A DNA stretch of 10,378 nucleotides. Source: JBBPYA01 sp038200385. Its GTDB lineage: Bacteria; Actinomycetota; Actinomycetes; Mycobacteriales; Geodermatophilaceae. Made by a program: the position numbers and the translations under genes. Shown here one piece after another: positions 6,222-10,378 of this stretch. Numbering within the stretch: position 1 is the stretch's first letter; every line of letters starts with the position of its first letter. The notes under the pieces are model-generated. The model was not told the origin of the DNA. It worked only from the letters and a program-made list of their open reading frames with translations, and did not search any database. Where the stretch lies: the NCBI GenBank assembly GCA_038200385.1, contig JBBPYA010000320.1:1-10378 (forward strand), written 5' to 3'.

Positions 6222-7114
6222 TGAAGTGGAGCGGGTGGCTGGCCGGGAGCGCGGCGCTCGCGCTTGCCCTCTCCGGGTGCGCGGCCACGCCGCCGGCCCA
6301 GGACGGCACGGTGTCCGTGGTCGCCGGCTTCTACCCGCTGCAGTACCTCGCCGAGCGGATCGGCGGCTCGGGCATCATGGTCACCAGCCTGGCCCAGCCT
6401 GGCGCCGAACCGCACGACCTCGAGCTGACCCCGCGCCAACTCGCGCGGGTGGCGACGGCTGACCTCGTGCTCTACCTGCGCACCCTGCAGCCCGCCGTCG
6501 ACGACGCCGTGGGCCTGAACGCGCCGGCCCGATCCCTGGACCTGCTCTCGGCCACCTCCGTCCAGCCCGCCCAGGAGTCCGGGACCGGAACGGACACCGG
6601 CCCAGTCGACCCGCACGTCTGGCTGGATCCGGTGCGCTACGCCCAGCTGGCCGATGTCGTGGCCGCCCGGCTGAGCGAGGTGGACCCGGCTCATGCGGGG
6701 ACCTACCGGCGCAACGGGGCAACCCTGGCCGCGGACCTGACGCGCCTGGACGGCGACTACGCCGCGGGCCTCGCGCACTGCCGGCGAAACCAGATCGTGA
6801 CCACGCACACCGCGTTCGGCTACCTCGCCGGGCGCTACGGGCTCACCCAGGTGGGGATCGCCGGTCTGTCACCGGAGGAGGAACCCTCACCACGAACGCT
6901 GGACCAGGTCCGCCGGTTCGCCGCCGCCAACGGCATCACCACGATCTTCTACGAGGATCAGGTCAGCCCCCAGTACGCCGACACCGTGGCGCAGGAGGTC
7001 GGCGCGCGGACCGCCGTGCTGTCCCCGGTCGAGGTGGTCGCTCCCGGCAAGGACTACCTGTCGGCGATGCGGACGAACCTGGGCACCCTCCGGGCCGCCC
7101 TGGACTGCCCATGA
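6221..7114 (+). CDS. znuA: Zinc ABC transporter substrate-binding lipoprotein ZnuA
   Basis: A 297-residue cluster A-I metal-binding protein. It has a short signal peptide with a lipobox ending at Cys20 (ALALSGC), so it is anchored on the outer face of the membrane. Metal ligands are visible at His65 (EPHD), His132 (DPHVWLDP) and His196 (THTAFGYL), and an acidic residue in FYEDQ (245-246) is a fourth candidate. The loop before DPHVWLDP is short and has no histidine, unlike the His-rich loop of many ZnuA proteins. Zinc is preferred over manganese because of the Zur box, znuCB and the zinc regulators in the operon. The ATG at 6221 is chosen because the promoter leaves no room for the alternative TTG at 6206. 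The stop overlaps the znuC start by 4 bp. Confidence 0.93.
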   Translation: MKWSGWLAGSAALALALSGCAATPPAQDGTVSVVAGFYPLQYLAERIGGSGIMVTSLAQPGAEPHDLELTPRQLARVATADLVLYLRTLQPAVDDAVGLNAPARSLDLLSATSVQPAQESGTGTDTGPVDPHVWLDPVRYAQLADVVAARLSEVDPAHAGTYRRNGATLAADLTRLDGDYAAGLAHCRRNQIVTTHTAFGYLAGRYGLTQVGIAGLSPEEEPSPRTLDQVRRFAAANGITTIFYEDQVSPQYADTVAQEVGARTAVLSPVEVVAPGKDYLSAMRTNLGTLRAALDCP

Positions 7115-7893
7115 CCGGCGACGCCACGGCACTCGACGTGCGCCGCGCGTCGGTCTCCCTCGGCGGCAGGCTTGTGCTCGACGAGGTGGACCTGCAGGTC
7201 GGCCGCGGCGAGGTCGTGAGCCTGCTCGGCGCCAACGGCTCGGGCAAATCCACCCTGGTCCGCGCCGTCGTCGGCCTGGTGCCGCTGCAGGACGGCAGCG
7301 TCGAGCTGTTCGGCCGACCGCTGCGCCGGTTCCGGGACTGGCGGCGGGTCGGCTACGTACCCCAGCGGATCACCGCGGCCAGCGGCGTGCCGGCCACCGT
7401 GCGGGAGGTGGTCTCGGCCGGCCGGCTGCCCGGGCGGAGGCTGATCACCCGGTTCGGCGCCGCCGACCGGCGGGCCGTGGACGACGCGCTGGACGTCGTC
7501 GGCATGCGTGGGGCGGGTGGGTCCGGGGTGGCCCGGCTGTCCGGCGGCCAGCAGCAGCGGGTCCTGATCGCCCGCGCGCTCGCCGGGGGACCCGACCTGC
7601 TGATCCTGGACGAACCGACCGCCGGCGTCGACGCGGCCAGCCAGGCGGCGCTGGCCGACGCGCTGGGCCGGATGGTCGCCCGGGGCACCAGCATCCTGCT
7701 GGTCCTGCACGAGCTCGGCCCGCTCGGCCCGCTGATCGACCGGGCGGTCGTGCTGCGCGAGGGTCGGGTGAGCTACGTCGGCGCCACACCGCCGGTAGAG
7801 GACGCCCGGCTGGACACCGACCACGACGTCGTACCACCGCCGGCCGGCCGTTTCGGGCTGTCCTCCTCCCCGCTCGGCGGGAGCCGTTCGTGA
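7111..7893 (+). CDS. znuC: Zinc ABC transporter ATPase ZnuC
   Basis: A 260-residue ATPase that powers zinc import. Walker A is GANGSGKST (40-48), the Q-loop is VPQ (83-85), the signature is LSGGQQQR (143-150), Walker B is LLILDEPT (163-170) followed by the D-loop AGVD, and the switch histidine is His200 (LLVLHE). The last 30 residues (about 231-260) are a polar, Pro/Ser-rich tail typical of actinobacterial members; a single HDV there could touch metal but is not a clear site. The ATG overlaps the znuA stop (ATGA) and the gene's own TGA overlaps the znuB GTG, so three genes are translationally linked. Confidence 0.94.
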   Translation: MTGDATALDVRRASVSLGGRLVLDEVDLQVGRGEVVSLLGANGSGKSTLVRAVVGLVPLQDGSVELFGRPLRRFRDWRRVGYVPQRITAASGVPATVREVVSAGRLPGRRLITRFGAADRRAVDDALDVVGMRGAGGSGVARLSGGQQQRVLIARALAGGPDLLILDEPTAGVDAASQAALADALGRMVARGTSILLVLHELGPLGPLIDRAVVLREGRVSYVGATPPVEDARLDTDHDVVPPPAGRFGLSSSPLGGSRS

Positions 7894-8723
7894 GCTACCT
7901 CAGCCTGCCGTTCATTCAGAATGCGCTGCTCGCCGCGCTGCTGGTCGGGTTGGCCGCGCCCGCTGTCGGCACCTACCTCGTGCAACGGCGGCTGGCGCTG
8001 ATGGGCGACGGCATCGGCCACGTCGCGCTCACCGGGGTCGCGCTGGGGTTCCTGCTCGGCACGTCACCGGTGCTCACCGCAGTGATCGTGGCCGCCCTCG
8101 GCGCCGTCGCGATCGAACTCGTGCGCGCCCGCGGGGGCGCCACCGGCGATGTCGCGCTGGCGATGCTGTTCTACGGCGGCATCGCCGGCGGCGTACTCCT
8201 GATCAGCCTCCAACCCGGCGGCACCACGAACCTGCTGACCTACCTGTTCGGCTCCATCCTGACCGTCGACGGCCGGGACCTCGTGACGATCGGCGTGCTG
8301 GCCGCGGGTGTCCTCGGGGTCGCGGTCGGGCTGCGGCGCCCGCTGTTCTCGGTCTGCCAGGACGAGGAGTACGCGCGGGTGTGTGGGCTGCCGGTGCAGC
8401 TGCTCAACATCGTCCTGGCGGTGACCGCGGCGCTGACCGTCACCGTCGCGATGCGCGTGGTCGGCCTGTTGCTGGTCAGTGCGCTACTCGTGGTGCCGGT
8501 GGCCGCGGCCCAGCAGCTGACCCGCGGGTTCGCGGCCACGATGGCCGCCGCGATGGCCATCGGCGTCCTGGTGTCGATCGGCGGGGTGGTCGTGTCGTAC
8601 CCCCTCGACGTCGGGCCGGGGGCGCTGATCGTCGTCCTGGCGATCGCGGTGTTCGGGTTCACGTCGCTGGTGGCGGCGTGGGGGACGCGGCGGCGCAGGG
8701 TGCCGGCCGGGAGCGCTGCGTAG
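7890..8723 (+). CDS. znuB: Zinc ABC transporter permease ZnuB
   Basis: A 277-residue membrane protein of the ABC-3 family (ZnuB/MntB/TroC). It begins with the conserved region LSLPFIQNALLAALLVGLAAP followed by GTYLVQRRLALMGDGIGHVALTGVALG, the family hallmark. Later come GDVALAMLFYGGIAGGVLL, LFGSIL and DEEYARVCGLPV, and the MRVVGLLLVSALLVVPVAAAQQL helix that is strongly conserved. About eight membrane helices are visible. The GTG start overlaps the znuC stop (GTGA). Its TAG stop (8721-8723) is one base before the next gene. The basic C-terminal end (GTRRRRVPAGSAA) faces the cytoplasm by the positive-inside rule. Confidence 0.94.
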   Translation: MSYLSLPFIQNALLAALLVGLAAPAVGTYLVQRRLALMGDGIGHVALTGVALGFLLGTSPVLTAVIVAALGAVAIELVRARGGATGDVALAMLFYGGIAGGVLLISLQPGGTTNLLTYLFGSILTVDGRDLVTIGVLAAGVLGVAVGLRRPLFSVCQDEEYARVCGLPVQLLNIVLAVTAALTVTVAMRVVGLLLVSALLVVPVAAAQQLTRGFAATMAAAMAIGVLVSIGGVVVSYPLDVGPGALIVVLAIAVFGFTSLVAAWGTRRRRVPAGSAA

Positions 8724-8724
8724 A

Positions 8725-9045
8725 GTGCGGCCCGTGAGTGCGGCGCCCACCGCGGTCGGCCAGGACCCCTTCGCCGACGCCGGTGAGCTGCTCAAGGCGC
8801 TGGCGGCCTCGGTCCGGATCGCGATCGTGACCCACCTGCACACCGACGGCCCGAAGTGCGTGCACGAACTCGTCGACAGCCTGCAGGTCGCGCAACCGCT
8901 GGTCAGCCAGCACCTGCGGATCCTGCGCTCGGCCGGCATCGTCGAGGGGCGCCGCCGCGGTCGCGAGGTGGTCTACGCGATCGTCGACGAGCACGTCGCG
9001 CACATCGTCGCCGACGCCGTCGCGCACGTGCAGGAAGAGCGATGA
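8725..9045 (+). CDS. smtB: ArsR/SmtB-family zinc-sensing repressor
   Basis: A 106-residue winged-helix repressor of the ArsR/SmtB family, very like mycobacterial SmtB. The recognition helix region is LQVAQPLVSQHLRILRSAG (about 53-71) and the wing is VEGRRRGREVVYAI. The C-terminal helix keeps an alpha5-type metal site as D88-x-H90-x10-H101-x2-E104, the SmtB/CzrA arrangement with Glu in the last place, so it should release DNA when zinc is high. Cys45 sits in KCVHELV on the alpha3 side. The start is GTG at 8725, one base past the znuB stop, with GGGAG (8709-8713) 11 bases upstream; GTG at 8734 is an alternative. Its stop overlaps the zur start by 4 bp. In mycobacteria smtB and zur are likewise paired, with SmtB controlling the pair. 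Confidence 0.9.
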   Translation: MRPVSAAPTAVGQDPFADAGELLKALAASVRIAIVTHLHTDGPKCVHELVDSLQVAQPLVSQHLRILRSAGIVEGRRRGREVVYAIVDEHVAHIVADAVAHVQEER

Positions 9046-9431
9046 GCGGGCCGCTGCGCAGCACCCGCCAGCGCAGCGCGGTCGCCGCGCTGCTGGAGGA
9101 CCTCGAGGAGTTCCGCAGCGCCCAGCAGATCCACCAGCTGCTCACCGCGCAGGGCTCGCCGGTGGGTCTGAGCACCGTGTACCGGACGCTTCAGGCGATG
9201 GCCGACGCCGGCGAGCTGGACCAGATCAAGACCGACGACGAGGTGCTGTACCGCCGGTGCAGCAGCCGGCACCACCATCACCTGGTCTGCCGGGCGTGCG
9301 GCCTGACCGAGGAGGTCGAGGGCCCCGCGGTCGAGCGCTGGGCCGACCGGGTGGCCGCCGAGCACGGGTTCTCCGACGTGAGCCATACCCTCGAGATCTT
9401 CGGACGCTGCCACGGCTGCGCCGCTGGCTAG
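9042..9431 (+). CDS. zur: Zinc uptake regulator Zur (Fur family)
   Basis: A 129-residue Fur-family repressor that binds zinc and then DNA. The N-terminal winged helix includes RSTRQRSAV (6-14) and the recognition helix GLSTVYRTLQAM (42-53). The dimer domain has HHHH (77-80). The structural zinc site is C83-x-x-C86 with C123-x-x-C126 near the C-terminus, and D60, C73, H78 and H80 correspond to the regulatory site of M. tuberculosis Zur (FurB). H108 and H115 may complete a third site. The ATG overlaps the smtB stop (ATGA), with AGGAAGAG just upstream. Being last in the znuACB-smtB-zur cluster, it is likely to repress its own transcript through the Zur boxes before znuA, giving negative feedback. 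Confidence 0.94.
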   Translation: MSGPLRSTRQRSAVAALLEDLEEFRSAQQIHQLLTAQGSPVGLSTVYRTLQAMADAGELDQIKTDDEVLYRRCSSRHHHHLVCRACGLTEEVEGPAVERWADRVAAEHGFSDVSHTLEIFGRCHGCAAG

Positions 9432-9742
9432 TCCGTCCCTAGCTGGCGGCGCGCGGTTCGGCCCGGACCCCTCGGACGCCGGGACGTGGGCCGTGCTGAT
9501 GTGGATCGTCGCGGCGATCGGCGGTGCGCTCGGCGTGCTGTCCGGTGCCCTGCCACTGGACTCCCCGGCCAGGGGTCGGCTGAGCAACGGAACGATTCTG
9601 GGTGTTTCGTGATCTTGTAACGGTTCCGAGCCGGCCGAACGACATGTGGGCCGCACGGCCGCACATCGCTGACACTCGGCCATGCACATTGCGTTGAGCC
9701 CCGGGAAGTGAGCCCGAGACCCGGCCGGACGACCATGGCGCT
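9432..9742. other. Gene-poor stretch with possible decayed coding remnant
   Basis: No convincing intact gene is seen. On the plus strand, a frame open until TGA at 9610-9612 reads ARFGPDPSDAGTWAVLMW, then a strongly hydrophobic Ile/Ala/Gly/Val run that looks like one membrane helix, then LPLDSPARGRL. It has no clear start and may be the tail of a lost membrane-protein gene. A hairpin pairs ATGTGGGCC (9644-9652) with GGCCGCACAT (9657-9666) with one bulged base. One GTAACG hexamer (9617-9622) is noted. No terminator with a clear U-tract was found behind zur. Confidence 0.4.
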
Positions 9743-9999
9743 CAGGTGCTGGTTGTCCCAGCTGACAAGCGAGTCGTCTTGTTCGAGGACGAGCATGGCG
9801 TCGCCGCGCTGGGCGGCGTCCTCGACGATGGCGCGCTTGCGCAGGTCGCTCTCATCCTTCATGTGCAGGCGCCGCCTTCCTGGCAGCACCAAACCGCGCA
9901 GCACCCGGCGGACGGGTCAAGATCCTCCGGTAGGACGACGCGCCCCACCAATAGGTAACCGCGCCGCTTGGTCTCGTCGACGAAGCCATGGCCGCTCAC
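9743..9999 (-). pseudogene. Frameshifted, truncated small gene (DUF3800-like)
   Basis: The gene starts at GTG 9999, two bases after the stop of the recombinase, and reads MSGHGFVDETKRRGYLLVGR and on to VVLPEDLDP. After that the frame gives meaningless Cys/Trp-rich codons to a TGA at 9859-9861. The next frame over carries on sensibly as VRRVLRGLVLPGRRRLHMKD and ESDLRKRAIVEDAAQRGDAM, then LVLEQDDSLVSWDNQHL. Restoring one G near 9912-9915 joins the two halves, so a 1-base deletion is the simplest cause. Beyond about 9743 the residues no longer look like protein, so the C-terminus is also lost. The FVDE start and RLHMKDES segment recall DUF3800 proteins (a predicted RNase H-like fold) and small actinobacterial relatives. 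This assignment is tentative. A sequencing error could also explain the shift. Confidence 0.6.
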
Positions 10000-10001
10000 G
10001 C

Positions 10002-10378
10002 CTAGCGGGCCCGAACGGTCTTCGGCTGCCCGGCGCGTTGTACGGCGCGGTAGACGGTGGAGCGGGCGACGGAGAACAGCTCGGCGAGCTCGGCGCTGGT
10101 GTGCTTGCCGGCGCGCCAACGTTCGACGAGATGCGCCTCCTGGGCGGGTTTGAGTTTGGTTTGCTTGCTGCGCGGTCGGCCCTTGGCCTTGGCGGTCTTC
10201 ATGCCCTCCCTCGTTCGCATCCTGACGAGGTCGGACTCAAATTCTGCGATCATCCCGAGGACGTTGAACAGCAGCCGGCCGACCGGGTCGGTCGGATCGT
10301 GCACCGATCCGCCGATGTTGAGCTTCACGCCAGCCTCGGTGAGTTCGGCGACGATGTTGCCCGCATCGGCCAGAGAGC
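10002..10378 (-). CDS. Serine recombinase (resolvase/invertase), C-terminal part
   Basis: The reading frame is open to the window edge, so the gene's 5' end with the catalytic serine lies outside. What is visible starts SLADAGNIVAELTEAGVKLN, then GGSVHDPTDPVGRLLFNVLG and MIAEFESDLVRMRTREGM: the end of the catalytic domain and the long E-helix of the Tn3 resolvase/Hin invertase family. The linker is KTAKAKGRPRSK. A C-terminal Hin-type helix-turn-helix follows (HTSAELAELFSVARSTVYRAVQRAG), ending QPKTVRAR before a TAG. The protein cuts and rejoins DNA at paired sites and is typically carried by transposons, plasmids or integrated elements. I saw no element ends or recombination site in the window. 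The following pseudogene begins 2 bp downstream, suggesting the two were coupled. Confidence 0.9.
   Translation of the reverse strand, partial: SLADAGNIVAELTEAGVKLNIGGSVHDPTDPVGRLLFNVLGMIAEFESDLVRMRTREGMKTAKAKGRPRSKQTKLKPAQEAHLVERWRAGKHTSAELAELFSVARSTVYRAVQRAGQPKTVRAR

Noticed and set aside
5437..6309. A 290-codon minus-strand frame over the ROK gene and znuA promoter
   Set aside because: It reads through the Zur boxes and opposite the well-supported ROK and ZnuA proteins; composition is that of a shadow frame.
9859..10119. An 86-codon minus-strand frame taken as one gene
   Set aside because: Its first half is a shifted shadow of the recombinase C-terminus. Only the part from GTG 9999 belongs to the small frameshifted gene.
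1..10378. CRISPR arrays, tRNA or rRNA genes, defence or toxin-antitoxin modules
   Set aside because: No regularly spaced direct repeats, no cloverleaf-like or rRNA-like sequence, and no recognisable defence or toxin family were seen on reading both strands.

Overview
The window is about 10.4 kb of very GC-rich DNA with GC-ending codons, 4-bp gene overlaps, GTG starts and apparent leaderless promoters. This fits the chromosome of a high-GC actinomycete. The closest protein resemblances I recognise are to streptomycete and mycobacterial families, but I cannot name the genus from the sequence alone. No rRNA, tRNA or CRISPR array was seen.

Left part, minus strand (1-1390): the first codons of a protein with a possible Tat signal, a small antibiotic-biosynthesis-monooxygenase (ABM) fold protein, and a FetB/UPF0014-type ABC permease without its ATPase partner in the window. 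Centre left, minus strand (1436-4801): a xylFGH-like sugar importer in the order lipoprotein binding protein, single-module ATPase, permease. A strong hairpin lies after the binding-protein gene, and the ATPase and permease genes overlap by 4 bp. A ROK-family regulator is divergent from it (4972-6159). The gap between them holds a 19-bp imperfect inverted repeat whose arms carry both predicted -35 boxes, with a CRP/GlxR-like site nested near its centre. This looks like a self-contained sugar-responsive uptake module, probably for xylose or a related sugar.

Centre right, plus strand (6221-9431): a compact five-gene zinc module, znuA-znuC-znuB-smtB-zur. The genes overlap or abut, so it is probably one transcript. 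It is preceded by a perfect 15-bp Zur-type palindrome that touches the znuA start codon, plus a second, degenerate copy 22 bp upstream. Because both metal sensors (SmtB/ArsR and Zur/Fur) are encoded at the end of the importer operon, Zur probably represses its own synthesis when zinc is plentiful.

Right end (9432-10378): a gene-poor stretch with decayed material, a frameshifted and truncated minus-strand gene resembling DUF3800-type proteins, and, 2 bp upstream of it, the C-terminal part of a serine recombinase (resolvase/invertase) running off the window. This is the edge of a mobile or formerly mobile segment. I see no clearly new system. The most informative parts are the two regulatory regions and the recombinase-linked pseudogene.
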